NCBI RefSeq assembly: GCF_001428125.1
Contig: NZ_LMSM01000012.1
Span: forward strand, 62,001-126,000
DNA: 64,000 nucleotides
Reading direction: 5' to 3'
Source: Nocardioides sp. Soil774
Lineage (GTDB): Bacteria > Actinomycetota > Actinomycetes > Propionibacteriales > Nocardioidaceae
Under the pieces are notes generated by a model. That model did no database searches and had not been told where the DNA came from. It saw nothing but the letters and a program-made list of their open reading frames with translations. The position numbers and the translations under genes are program-made. Positions 24,791 through 32,588 of this stretch are shown here, in pieces (the stretch's first letter is position 1; every line of letters starts with the position of its first letter).

Positions 24791-25698
24791 CAGGAGAGCT
24801 CGGGCGCGCCCTGCTGGGCCAGCCACTCCTGGCTGATCTGGTCGAGGATGCCGTCCTCGCGCAGCGCGTCGACCGCGTCGGACACGCAGTCGGTCAGCGG
24901 GCTGCCCTTGTCGAGCACGGCGCCGAACTGCTCGGGCTCGCCCTCGGGGAGCGGCAGCTGGCCGACGATCGTGCCGTCGTCGAGCTGAACCGCGGTCATG
25001 AAGTAGGCGGTGGGCAGGTCGACGACGATGCCGTCGATCTGGCCGTTGTTGAGCGCCTGCACGGCCTGGTCGTTGGTGTCGAAGACGGCCGGGTCCTCGG
25101 ACGGCTGGATCTGGTCGGTGATCGCGGTGTAGCTGGTGGTGCCGACCTGCGCGCCGAGCTTGGCGTCGGCGAGGTCGGCGATGCTCGTGGCGCCGTCGAT
25201 CGCGCTGCCCTTGTTGGTGATGACGGTCTGCACGACGTCGTAGTAGCCGGAGGAGAAGTCGACGGCCTTGCGACGGGCCTCGGTGATCGAGACCTGGTTG
25301 ACGTCGAAGTCGAAGTCCTTCGGGCCCGGCTGGACGACCTTGTTGAAGGGGACCGTCACCCAGGTGACCTGCTCGGCGGTGTAGCCGAGCTGCTCGGCGA
25401 TCGCGTAGGCGACCGCGGACTCGTAGCCCTTGCCGTTGGTGGGGTCGTTGTCGACGAACCACGGCTCGTAGGCCGGGTCGTCGGTGGCGATGGTCAGCGT
25501 GCCGCCGGTGACGGTGTCCATCGCGTCGGGGGTGCACTCGTCGGCGGCAGGCGCCTCGGACGTCGAAGCGTCGGAGCCGGAGCCGGAGCCGGTGTCGGCC
25601 TCGTCGGTCGGCGCGCACGCGGTGAGGGCCAGGGTGGTGGTCGCGAGGGCCGCGAGGGCGAGGTGCCGCAGCGAGCGCGGCCGGACGGTCGTCAGCAT
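24790..25698 (-). CDS. Amino-acid-binding lipoprotein (ABC transporter, family 3)
   Basis: A 302-residue extracytoplasmic solute-binding protein. A basic start and hydrophobic stretch end in the lipobox LTAC with the lipidated Cys28. A Ser/Asp/Glu-rich linker (about 30-52) leads to the two-lobed binding domain typical of polar amino-acid receptors (GYESAVAYAIAEQLGY; DFDVNQVSITEARR). The ligand cannot be named with confidence; an effector such as histidine is tempting because hisF lies 10 bases upstream, but unproven. A TAGGAT box overlapping the hisF stop, 7 bases before the ATG, gives it its own leaderless promoter. Confidence 0.9.
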   Translation of the reverse strand: MLTTVRPRSLRHLALAALATTTLALTACAPTDEADTGSGSGSDASTSEAPAADECTPDAMDTVTGGTLTIATDDPAYEPWFVDNDPTNGKGYESAVAYAIAEQLGYTAEQVTWVTVPFNKVVQPGPKDFDFDVNQVSITEARRKAVDFSSGYYDVVQTVITNKGSAIDGATSIADLADAKLGAQVGTTSYTAITDQIQPSEDPAVFDTNDQAVQALNNGQIDGIVVDLPTAYFMTAVQLDDGTIVGQLPLPEGEPEQFGAVLDKGSPLTDCVSDAVDALREDGILDQISQEWLAQQGAPELS

Positions 25699-25705
25699 GG
25701 GGGCG

Positions 25706-25711
25706 ATCCTA
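25706..25711 (-). promoter_or_regulatory. -10 box for leaderless binding-protein mRNA
   Basis: TAGGAT on the minus strand begins with the TAG stop of hisF and ends 7 bases before the ATG at 25698. Confidence 0.45.
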
Positions 25712-26488
25712 CGGCGCGTGCCCGGCCCAGCGGACCGGGTGGCCGGCGCTGGACAGACCAGCCTTGACGTCGGAGATCCGCAGGGTGCCGAAGTGGAACA
25801 CCGTCGCGGCCAGCACCGCGTCGGCGCCCGCGTCGACCGCCGGCGCGAAGTGCTCGACCGCGCCCGCTCCCCCGCTGGCGATGACCGGGACGCTCACCTC
25901 GCGGCGTACGGACCGGATGAGCTCGAGGTCGAAGCCCGCCGTCGTGCCGTCGGCATCCATCGCGTTGAGCAGGATCTCGCCGGCGCCGAGCTCGGCGGCA
26001 CGCACTGCCCACCCGATCGCGTCGAGGCCGGCGCTCTTCCGGCCGCCGTGGGTGGTGACCTCGAAGCCGCTCTCCGTCCCCTCTGCCCTGCGGGCGTCGA
26101 CGCTCAGCACGAGCACCTGGCTGCCGAAGCGGTCCGCGATCTCGGCGACCAGCTCGGGACGGTGGATGGCCGCGGTGTTGACCGCGACCTTGTCGGCGCC
26201 GGCGCGCAGCAACCGGTCGACGTCGGCCACGCTGCTCACCCCGCCGCCGACGGTGAGCGGGATGAAGACCTCCTCGGCACACCGGCTGACCACCTCCATG
26301 GTGGTGGCACGGCCCTCGTGGGAGGCGGAGATGTCGAGGAAGGTCAGCTCGTCGGCGCCCTCGGCGTCGTAGAGCCGGGCCAGCTCGACGGGGTCGCCGG
26401 CGTCACGGAGCTCGGTGAAGTTGACGCCCTTGACGACGCGTCCGCCGTCGACGTCGAGGCAGGGGATGACGCGGATCGCGAGGCTCAT
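25709..26488 (-). CDS. hisF: Imidazole glycerol phosphate synthase, cyclase subunit
   Basis: A 259-residue TIM-barrel enzyme which, with HisH, turns PRFAR and ammonia into imidazole glycerol phosphate and AICAR. Catalytic aspartates are in PCLDVDGGRVVKG (first strand) and LLNAMDADGT. VGGGVSS and ASGGAG are the two phosphate-binding loops. Length is standard. The ATG overlaps the Nudix stop (ATGA). Its glutaminase partner hisH lies about 7.7 kb away, across the accessory genes that split the locus. Confidence 0.96.
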   Translation of the reverse strand: MSLAIRVIPCLDVDGGRVVKGVNFTELRDAGDPVELARLYDAEGADELTFLDISASHEGRATTMEVVSRCAEEVFIPLTVGGGVSSVADVDRLLRAGADKVAVNTAAIHRPELVAEIADRFGSQVLVLSVDARRAEGTESGFEVTTHGGRKSAGLDAIGWAVRAAELGAGEILLNAMDADGTTAGFDLELIRSVRREVSVPVIASGGAGAVEHFAPAVDAGADAVLAATVFHFGTLRISDVKAGLSSAGHPVRWAGHAP

Positions 26489-26946
26489 GCCGAGGCCTCC
26501 CCGGCCCGGTGCGCGGCGAGCGCGACGTCGACGATGTCGGCGCGCGACGGCTGCGCCAGCACGTCGTCGAGCGGCATCCACTCGGCGTAGTCGGTCGAGC
26601 CGCCGACCTCGACGGTGCCGAGCTCGCCGCCGGTGATCGTCGCGTGGAACACCGCGCGCTGGGACCGGAACGGCTTCTGCTCGGGCCGGCGACGGGTGAA
26701 GAAGTGGTCGACGATGAAGTCGCCGACCTCGACGACGTAGCCGGTCTCCTCGTGCACCTCGCGCACGAGGCCCTCGCGCAGCGACTCCTCGAACTCGATG
26801 CCGCCACCCGGCAGCGACCACCCGGGCTCGAAGCGGCCCTCGCCGTTCCACCAGGTCAGCAGCACGCGGTCACGGTCGTCGACGATCCAGGCGTACGCCG
26901 CGATGCGGGTGTCGTACTCGGTGAAGTGCAGCCCCACGGCTGTCAC
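26485..26946 (-). CDS. Nudix hydrolase embedded between hisA and hisF
   Basis: A 153-residue Nudix protein. The Nudix box is readable: GGGIEFEESLREGLVREVHEETGY, with the REVHEETG core, in residues about 48-71. It hydrolyses a nucleoside-diphosphate derivative, unknown here. The GTG start overlaps the hisA stop and its own stop overlaps the hisF start, both by four bases, so it is co-translated with the histidine genes. A role in clearing histidine-pathway by-products or damaged nucleotides is possible but unsupported beyond position. Confidence 0.9.
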   Translation of the reverse strand: MTAVGLHFTEYDTRIAAYAWIVDDRDRVLLTWWNGEGRFEPGWSLPGGGIEFEESLREGLVREVHEETGYVVEVGDFIVDHFFTRRRPEQKPFRSQRAVFHATITGGELGTVEVGGSTDYAEWMPLDDVLAQPSRADIVDVALAAHRAGEASA

Positions 26947-27689
26947 CGTCCCCGGGTCAGCTCGAGCGCGTCCTCGAGGCTGAAGCGGCCCTCGTAGAGC
27001 GCGGTCCCGGCGATGGCCCCCTCGACCCCCTCGCCGACGAGCGTCATGAGCGCGCGGATGTCGTCGAGGGTGGTCACTCCCCCGCTGGCCACGACCGGCT
27101 TGTCGGTCGCCGCGCACACGTCGCGCAGGAGCTGGAGGTTGGGGCCCTGGAGCATGCCGTCCTTGTTGACGTCGGTGACGACGTAGCGCGCGCAGCCCTC
27201 GGAGTCGAGGCGGGCGAGGGTCTCGTAGAGGTCGCCGCCCTCGCGCGTCCAGCCGCGGGCCGCGAGGGTCGTGCCCCGCACGTCCAGGCCGACGGCCACG
27301 CGGTCGCCGTACTGAGCGATGGCGCGCGCGCACCACTCCGGCTGCTCCAGCGCGGCGGTGCCGATGTTGACCCGGCGACAGCCCGTGGCCATCGCTGCCT
27401 CGAGCGACTCGTCGTCGCGGATGCCGCCGCTCATCTCGACCTGGATGTCGAGGGCGCCGACGATGCGGGCCTGCAGCTCGCGGTTGTGCCCGTGCCCGAA
27501 GGCGGCGTCGAGGTCGACGAGGTGGATCCACTCGGCGCCGGCCTCCTGCCAGCGCAGTGCCGCCTCGACCGGGTCGCCGAAGCGCTTCTCCGACCCGTCC
27601 ACGCCCTGCACCAGCTGGACGGCCTGGCCGCCCTTGATGTCGACGGCGGGCAGGAGCTCGAGGTAGGGCTGCTCGGGGGTGCTGGGCAT
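26943..27689 (-). CDS. hisA: Phosphoribosyl isomerase (HisA, probably PriA-type)
   Basis: A 248-residue TIM-barrel isomerase converting ProFAR to PRFAR. The catalytic aspartates are in PAVDIKGGQAVQLVQG and VVTDVNKDGM; SGGIRD and ASGGVTT bind phosphate. In many actinobacteria this protein (PriA) also serves tryptophan synthesis in place of TrpF; the QAVQLVQG start fits that group, but whether trpF is absent cannot be seen here. A TAGGAT box 6 bases before the ATG gives a leaderless promoter, so the hisA-Nudix-hisF part can be expressed apart from hisDCBH. Confidence 0.95.
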   Translation of the reverse strand: MPSTPEQPYLELLPAVDIKGGQAVQLVQGVDGSEKRFGDPVEAALRWQEAGAEWIHLVDLDAAFGHGHNRELQARIVGALDIQVEMSGGIRDDESLEAAMATGCRRVNIGTAALEQPEWCARAIAQYGDRVAVGLDVRGTTLAARGWTREGGDLYETLARLDSEGCARYVVTDVNKDGMLQGPNLQLLRDVCAATDKPVVASGGVTTLDDIRALMTLVGEGVEGAIAGTALYEGRFSLEDALELTRGR

Positions 27690-27695
27690 GGGTCG

Positions 27696-27701
27696 ATCCT
27701 A
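27696..27701 (-). promoter_or_regulatory. -10 box for leaderless hisA mRNA
   Basis: TAGGAT on the minus strand, 6 bases before the hisA ATG at 27689. Confidence 0.55.
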
Positions 27702-27761
27702 GGAGCGTGCCCGTGGGGGCCGCCCGGGTGGGCGCGGCGGCGAGACGGCCGACGGACGCAG

Positions 27762-27792
27762 AAGACCCCCCACGCAGGGCGTGGGGGGTCTT
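27762..27792. terminator. Strong hairpin terminator after the secreted-protein gene
   Basis: A perfect 14-bp stem (AAGACCCCCCACGC and its complement) with a 3-base loop, 13 bases after the stop at 27806. It is the strongest hairpin in the window and separates the secreted-protein gene from the hisA promoter. Confidence 0.75.
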
Positions 27793-27805
27793 GTTGCTGG
27801 ACGGA

Positions 27806-28246
27806 TCAGGCGGGAGCCGTGGTCGGGGTCTCCGTCGGGGTCTCCGTGGGGGTCTCCGTCGGCGTCTCCGTGGGCACGGCGGCCTCGCACGTGGCGAGAC
27901 GCTCCTGGGCCTTGGCCAGGCGCTGCTGCTGCGCGCGCTTGGTCACCTTGGTCTCGTCACGGTCCTGCTTGGCGTCGGCCAGCGCCTTGCGGGCAGCGGC
28001 CTTCGCGCGGCCGGCCTCGGCCTGGGCGACGACCTTCTTGGCCTTCACGACACGGGTCTGCTGGCGGGCGAAGACGGCGGTGACGCGCTCGAGAGCGGCC
28101 TCGGCCTTGTCCACCTTGGCCTGCTGGTCGGCGCACGGCACGGGCGCGGGCGCCTCGTCCGCGTTGGCCGTGGGGACGAACATCGCTCCACCGGCGACGA
28201 GCGCGGCAGTGGCGGCGAGGCCGCCGAGGCGGGTCGAGACAGACAT
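27806..28246 (-). CDS. Secreted Ala/Lys-rich coiled-coil protein with Thr-Pro-Glu repeat tail
   Basis: A 146-residue protein with a Sec signal peptide (residues about 1-30, ending near PTANADEA), then an Ala/Lys/Gln-rich helical region (about 40-120) likely to form a coiled coil, bracketed by two cysteines (PCADQQ and LATCEA) that could make a disulfide. The tail holds tandem TETP units, a mucin-like or glycosylatable stretch. I do not recognise a family. The ATG at 28246 follows AAGGAG. It ends at a strong terminator, and lies in the accessory block inside the his locus. Confidence 0.72.
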   Translation of the reverse strand: MSVSTRLGGLAATAALVAGGAMFVPTANADEAPAPVPCADQQAKVDKAEAALERVTAVFARQQTRVVKAKKVVAQAEAGRAKAAARKALADAKQDRDETKVTKRAQQQRLAKAQERLATCEAAVPTETPTETPTETPTETPTTAPA

Positions 28247-28401
28247 CCAGAACTCCTTCTCGTGTCGGCGCGGCTCTTCTCCGCCGCGCCTCTCACCCCC
28301 TTCAGCGCCGAGGAGGTCCCAACTGTTACGCAGATGTTGACGAGCCGTGGACGTGGTCGCGCACACAAACCCGGTGCGCCGCCGCGGCTCCCCCCTGTTC
28401 A

Positions 28402-29292
28402 ATGTCGCGCGTGACGATAGCCCTGCAGCAGCCCAGCCCCGACGACATGGACGAGGTGCTCGACATCCTCAGGGGATGGCAGCAGGACGAGGCGCACGTG
28501 CTGCTTCATCCAGGGGACCTGGGTTGGTTCTGGCGGCTGGGTGGCGCTGCAGCAGCCAGTGCGACCCGAACGTGGCGTCGTGACGAGCGTGTCGTGGCCA
28601 TCGGGTTGCTGGACGAGCCCTTCTGGCTGCGGGTTGCGATCGCACCTGACCTGCGACAGGACGAGCCGCTGGCGCGGCAGATCGCCGTCGACGTCTCGGA
28701 CCCGGACAGGGGCGTCCTGCCGATGGAGAACGTCTGGTTCGACGTGCCCCGCGGCGCGTTGCTCCGCGACCTGATGCTGTCCTCGGGATGGGAGGCGACC
28801 GAGGCCTGGACGCCCCTCAGCCGCGACCTCACCGACCCCGTCGAGGAGCCGGGTGTCCGGGTCGAGACCGGGACGCCGGCTCGTATGGCCGAGCGCATCG
28901 CCGTGCAGCGTGCGTCGTTCGAGGGCTCGACGTTCACCAACGAACGTTGGCACGCGATGACGGGTGGACCGGCGTACGCAGATGCGCGATGCCTGCTTGC
29001 CTACGACGAAGATGGCGCTGCGGTCGCCACCGTGACGGTGTGGTCGGCCGGACCCGGACGCCCGGGACTGTTGGAGCCGATGGGCGTGCACCACGAGCAC
29101 CGAGGCCGCGGCTACGGCCGGGCCATCAGCCTGGCGGCAGCCGCTGCCCTGCGGGAGATGGGCTCGTCGTCCGCGATCGTGTGCACCCCCTCCTCCTACG
29201 AAGGGGCGATCGCGACCTACGAGGCTGCGGGTTTCCGGAGACTGCCGCAACGGTGGGACCTGCACCGCGAAGTGACCCCGGACCCGGCCTGA
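28402..29292 (+). CDS. GNAT-family N-acetyltransferase
   Basis: A 296-residue protein whose C-terminal half (about 150-290) is a GNAT domain: MGVHHEHRGRGYGRAISLAA holds the acetyl-CoA loop (R/Q-x-x-G-x-G/A) and ATYEAAGFRR the terminal helix. The N-terminal half may be a degenerate second GNAT fold. The substrate is unknown. The start is uncertain between ATG 28402 and GTG 28411; neither has a strong ribosome site. It is one of only two plus-strand genes in the accessory block within the his locus. Confidence 0.8.
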   Translation: MSRVTIALQQPSPDDMDEVLDILRGWQQDEAHVLLHPGDLGWFWRLGGAAAASATRTWRRDERVVAIGLLDEPFWLRVAIAPDLRQDEPLARQIAVDVSDPDRGVLPMENVWFDVPRGALLRDLMLSSGWEATEAWTPLSRDLTDPVEEPGVRVETGTPARMAERIAVQRASFEGSTFTNERWHAMTGGPAYADARCLLAYDEDGAAVATVTVWSAGPGRPGLLEPMGVHHEHRGRGYGRAISLAAAAALREMGSSSAIVCTPSSYEGAIATYEAAGFRRLPQRWDLHREVTPDPA

Positions 29293-29310
29293 ACGGAGCC
29301 CGAACAAGGG

Positions 29311-29616
29311 TCACCGCCCGCTACGGCGTTCCCTCCACCAGCGCAACGCCACCCCGTGCAGCACCAGGTTGAGCATCGCTCCACCGGCGGCTACCGCGAC
29401 GAAGACGGCGGAGCCAACGCTCACGCGGTCCGACAGGAGAAGGGGAAGACTCCACGGCACACCCATGACGCTGAGGGCCAGCACCCCCAGAGCCAACCCG
29501 AGGTTGGCATCAGGCGTGCTGTCGAGGATGCTGAGGCCGATGTACGCCACGATGAGGGCCAGCACAGGCGCATGGGTCAACCACGACAGGTACCGGGTGA
29601 TCCGCCGCGTGTTCAC
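29311..29616 (-). CDS. Small membrane protein of unknown function
   Basis: A 101-residue protein with three hydrophobic segments (about residues 15-32, 38-62 and 66-90) and a positively charged C-terminus (RWWRERRSGR). No recognised motif. It may belong to small actinobacterial membrane families such as SCO4225, but similarity is too slight to claim. Start GTG 29616. Convergent with the GNAT gene 18 bases away. Confidence 0.55.
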   Translation of the reverse strand: MNTRRITRYLSWLTHAPVLALIVAYIGLSILDSTPDANLGLALGVLALSVMGVPWSLPLLLSDRVSVGSAVFVAVAAGGAMLNLVLHGVALRWWRERRSGR

Positions 29617-29738
29617 GAGCGTGCAGCTCGTTGCGTCTCAGTGATGTGACCCATGTGTGGAGTGTGGGCCACACGCCGGAGGTGTCGCCTGAGTAGCGGA
29701 GCCCACCTGTCCACCCCCAGCGGTACAAGTGGTCTCGT

Positions 29739-29758
29739 AGGTGTCAGCGATGACACCT
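29739..29758. repeat. Perfect hairpin in the 240-base gap downstream of the DUF222 gene
   Basis: AGGTGTCA and TGACACCT form an 8-bp stem with a 4-base loop, adjoining GTGGTCTCG. The gap 29617-29856 otherwise shows no gene. It might terminate the DUF222 transcript or be the end of a lost insertion sequence; TGTCA-type termini resemble IS481-family ends from memory. Confidence 0.4.
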
Positions 29759-29856
29759 GCACATCGGACGATCGGGACGCCTGGGCGTCGATGCCCTGCG
29801 GGTCCCGGACGCGCCTGTTGCCCCGCCACCTGTCGGTGGCAGGGTGTGGGGCGGGG

Positions 29857-31278
29857 TCATGGTCGACGCTGGCGCGGAATCCGGGGTGGGCCGGCTTCAG
29901 GGGGGTCGAGGGCGATCGTCCCGTGCCGGTCGCGGCGGTAGCGGTGCCCGTGCGGGCTGGTCCACTCGAAGATCCCGGGCGCGATCACGTCGTAGCGCCA
30001 GGCGGAGTGGGTCTTGAGGCGGTGGTGGGAGCGGCAGAGGGCAGCGACGTTCGAGGTCGTCGTCGGGCCGGGCTGTTCGCGTCCCTCTGCGTCAGCGTCG
30101 TGGTCGAACTCGACGACGTGGTCGATGTCGCAGGCCCGCGCGTTGCGCCCGCACCAGGGGAACACGCACGTGCGGTCCCGGAGAACGACTTGCTCACGGA
30201 TCCGGTCGGGGACCTCGTACGCCGGGGTGGACAACGCGGAGTCCAGGTCGATGACCGGCTTGATCGTGATCTTCGTGCGCGATTCGCCGCACCACGACCT
30301 CAGCTGGTCGAGGAGGAGAAGTCGCTGGCGCTCCTCGAGACGGCCCGTGGACCCGAACACGGTCGAGCCGTCGGGTGCAGGAGTTGCGTCGAAGTGGGCG
30401 TGGAGCACGACCTCCCGTGCCACCGGGAGGCCGTACCCGTCGCTGCTCGGGTCGGCGCTGCCCTGGCTGAACAGGTCGAGCGCGGTCTGCGTCCGAGCGA
30501 GCTCGCCCAGTGCCTGCGCCCGCCGGGCGTCGAGCGAGTCGGTGGACCCGAGGGCCCTCTGCGCAGCCGCGCCGTGGGCGACGGCGTTCTCCAGGTCGAT
30601 CGCGTCGGCGAGCCCGAGCTCGGCCTCGATCCGGACGGTGCCGGCGAAGTGCACGTCCTCGTCGTGGATGGTCACGTGGCGGGGGTCGACGAACAGGTAG
30701 CCGTCCTCCGGATCGGAGGTGGGGTCGGCGGCGGCGAGGTCGAACCGCTTGATCGTCTCCGCCACCAGGCGGTCGAGCTGCGCGGTGCCGATCTTCCCAG
30801 CCACGGCGGCGACCTGCGCGTCGACGAAACGGGCCGCGTCAGGGGTGAGCGCAGGTGACGAGTGGATGGTGGTATCCGCGACCAACCGGGCGCGCCAGGC
30901 CGGAACCCGCCCCGACTGGACCTGTGCCCACAACCGCGGCAGGCGGTGGCGCAGCTCGAGCGCGTGCCCGATGAGCTTCTTCGCCGCGGTGGTCGAGATG
31001 CCGAGGACGGTGCCGAGCTCGGCGATGCAGAACTCCGCGACCAGCGGGCAGCCGTCGCCGGCGATGGGCTCCTCGTGCTCGCTGCCGGGCACGGTGAACG
31101 CGGCCGCGGAGTGGATCGACTCGGGCGGGTGCAGGTCGGCCCAGCGGGCGGCGAGGTCGAGCTGATCAGCCGCCGCACGGTCCTCAGCGTCCTTTCGCGA
31201 ACGGATCAACGCGAGCAGGCCGGCCGGGCTGAGGGCGTCTGCCTCAGCCTGTGCGAGTCCTGCCAGCGTGCCGATCAT
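29857..31278 (-). CDS. DUF222 / HNH endonuclease-domain protein (13E12 family)
   Basis: A 473-residue protein typical of the multi-copy DUF222/13E12 family of actinobacteria. The long N-terminal domain (DUF222, about 1-340) precedes an HNH nuclease module: CVFPWCGRNARACDIDH, then NVAALCRSHHRLKTH, with paired zinc-type cysteines and the HH motif intact. The biological role is unsettled; copies are scattered and often strain-specific, suggesting mobility. ATG 31278 is chosen because a TAGAAT box ends 7 bases upstream, although GTG 31302 is open. It sits in the block that splits the his genes. Confidence 0.9.
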   Translation of the reverse strand: MIGTLAGLAQAEADALSPAGLLALIRSRKDAEDRAAADQLDLAARWADLHPPESIHSAAAFTVPGSEHEEPIAGDGCPLVAEFCIAELGTVLGISTTAAKKLIGHALELRHRLPRLWAQVQSGRVPAWRARLVADTTIHSSPALTPDAARFVDAQVAAVAGKIGTAQLDRLVAETIKRFDLAAADPTSDPEDGYLFVDPRHVTIHDEDVHFAGTVRIEAELGLADAIDLENAVAHGAAAQRALGSTDSLDARRAQALGELARTQTALDLFSQGSADPSSDGYGLPVAREVVLHAHFDATPAPDGSTVFGSTGRLEERQRLLLLDQLRSWCGESRTKITIKPVIDLDSALSTPAYEVPDRIREQVVLRDRTCVFPWCGRNARACDIDHVVEFDHDADAEGREQPGPTTTSNVAALCRSHHRLKTHSAWRYDVIAPGIFEWTSPHGHRYRRDRHGTIALDPPEAGPPRIPRQRRP

Positions 31279-31285
31279 GCGTTTG

Positions 31286-31291
31286 ATTCTA
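31286..31291 (-). promoter_or_regulatory. -10 box for leaderless DUF222/HNH mRNA
   Basis: TAGAAT on the minus strand ends 7 bases before ATG 31278 and helps decide this start over the upstream GTG. Confidence 0.5.
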
Positions 31292-31368
31292 GTGACCGCC
31301 ACCGACAGCGGACCTGCGCGGAGCGAACTGGGGACAAGCCGACCACGCCGGCGCGGAGGCCTCGAAGC

Positions 31369-32010
31369 TCAATGATGCTCGATCCCCGAGGGCGGTATGG
31401 CGGCCCGGAAGTGACCTTCCACCTGCTCGCGGGTGTACGGCGCCTCGGGCGGTGGAGCGGGCGCATCGAGGCCGAACAGCTCGCGGAATGCCTGACGGTC
31501 GTTGACGAAGGGGACCGGGCGGTCGGGGACGGGTAGTTTCAGGAAGGCGCAGAGGGGATCCCAGCCCTGCGCGATGTCGTACTCGAGGAGCCGGCCGGGG
31601 GGCACGCCCGCCCGCACCTCGGCGTTGTGACGTTCGTACGCCGCCACGAGGTCGGTGGGCGTCTGGTCGGCGTAGGGGGCGCCGAAGGAGCGCTGGGTCA
31701 GGACGTGGCCGAACCGCGAGAGCTCGGCCAGCTCCGGCCCCACCTCGGCCCGGTCGAGGACCGGCTGCAGCATCAGCTGGTGGATCGTGTCGGCGTAGGA
31801 GCTCCACCAGCTGCCTGCCGATCGCACGGTCAGGAGCACCTTGGCGTCGGGATAGAGGGTCATGAGCTCGCGCCACAAGGAGCAGCCGGGCCAGTCGACC
31901 GTTGCCCCATATCCATCGAGGACGTCGGGCAGTCCCGTCGTGTCGCCCGTGGCCGCAGCCAGCCAGGCGGGGTGGTGGTCGAGGTGCGCCAGAGCCGTCG
32001 ACGTGACGGG
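31369..32010 (-). pseudogene. Sulfotransferase-like gene lacking its 5' end
   Basis: The frame encodes most of a P-loop sulfotransferase-like protein (DGYGATVDWPGCSLWRELM, then KVLLTVRSAGSWWSSYADTI, matching the 3'-phosphate-binding region). The expected first 40 or so residues, which carry the GxxRTGT P-loop that binds PAPS, are missing: a TGA stands at 32011-32013 and no matching sequence follows in other frames upstream. There is no convincing start; TTG 31878 would cut deeper. I read it as a remnant left by a deletion next to the 32076 gene. Confidence 0.7.
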
Positions 32011-32075
32011 TCATGCCACCACGCCTGCGATGCTGGGTCCGTGACCCGACGCCGACCTCGCCCGAGAGCAACCCC

Positions 32076-32588
32076 ATGATCGGCGATCGGTGGGGTGTCA
32101 CGGACGACGAGGTGCAGCGGCACTACGGGTGCGACGCGTTCGTGCCCGAGCCGACACTCGAGGCCTGGCGCGGGGTGACGGTGCACGCGGGGCCTGAGGC
32201 GGTGTGGGCGCGGTTGCGGCAGGTGCGGATCGCGCCGTACTCCTACGACCTGATCGACAACCTCGGCCGTCGCTCGCCGCGCGAGCTGCGCGACGTGCCC
32301 GAGCCACGACCCGGTGACCCGTTCACCCGCGCGTTCGGGCTCGACCAGGGCCGGGTGCTCGCGGTCGACGCCGGCCGCGAGCTCACCGCGCGGATCATGG
32401 GTGCGCACATGTCGTACGTCGTCGCCCCGCAGGAGGCGACCACACGCCTGCTGCTCAAGGTCAGCGCCCGGACCAGCAGGGTGGTCGCACCCGTGCTGTC
32501 GGTGGGCGACCTCGTCATGGCGCGCAAGCAGCTGCTCACCCTGAAGGCACTCGCGGAGGCCGACGAGCGGGGCCGGTCGACGGTCTAG
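32076..32588 (+). CDS. SRPBCC-like conserved protein
   Basis: A 170-residue protein (MIGDRWGVTDDEVQRHYGCD at the start) with features of SRPBCC/polyketide-cyclase-like folds: VTVHAGPEAVWARLRQVRIAPYSYD, a strand-helix entry, and a C-terminal long helix LVMARKQLLTLKALAE. Such folds bind hydrophobic ligands; no ligand can be proposed. ATG 32076 is likely, but lacks a good ribosome site; the gene's 5' region may have been affected by the deletion that truncated the opposing sulfotransferase. Its TAG stop shares CTAG with the stop of the convergent ldh. Confidence 0.7.
   Translation: MIGDRWGVTDDEVQRHYGCDAFVPEPTLEAWRGVTVHAGPEAVWARLRQVRIAPYSYDLIDNLGRRSPRELRDVPEPRPGDPFTRAFGLDQGRVLAVDAGRELTARIMGAHMSYVVAPQEATTRLLLKVSARTSRVVAPVLSVGDLVMARKQLLTLKALAEADERGRSTV

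Noticed and set aside
27699..27890. Small frame overlapping the terminator after the secreted-protein gene
   Set aside because: It runs through a 14-bp terminator stem and shows no domain or ribosome site.
32585..32588. Convergent stops sharing CTAG as a regulatory site
   Set aside because: Overlap of TAG stops on opposite strands follows from the palindrome and needs no special function.
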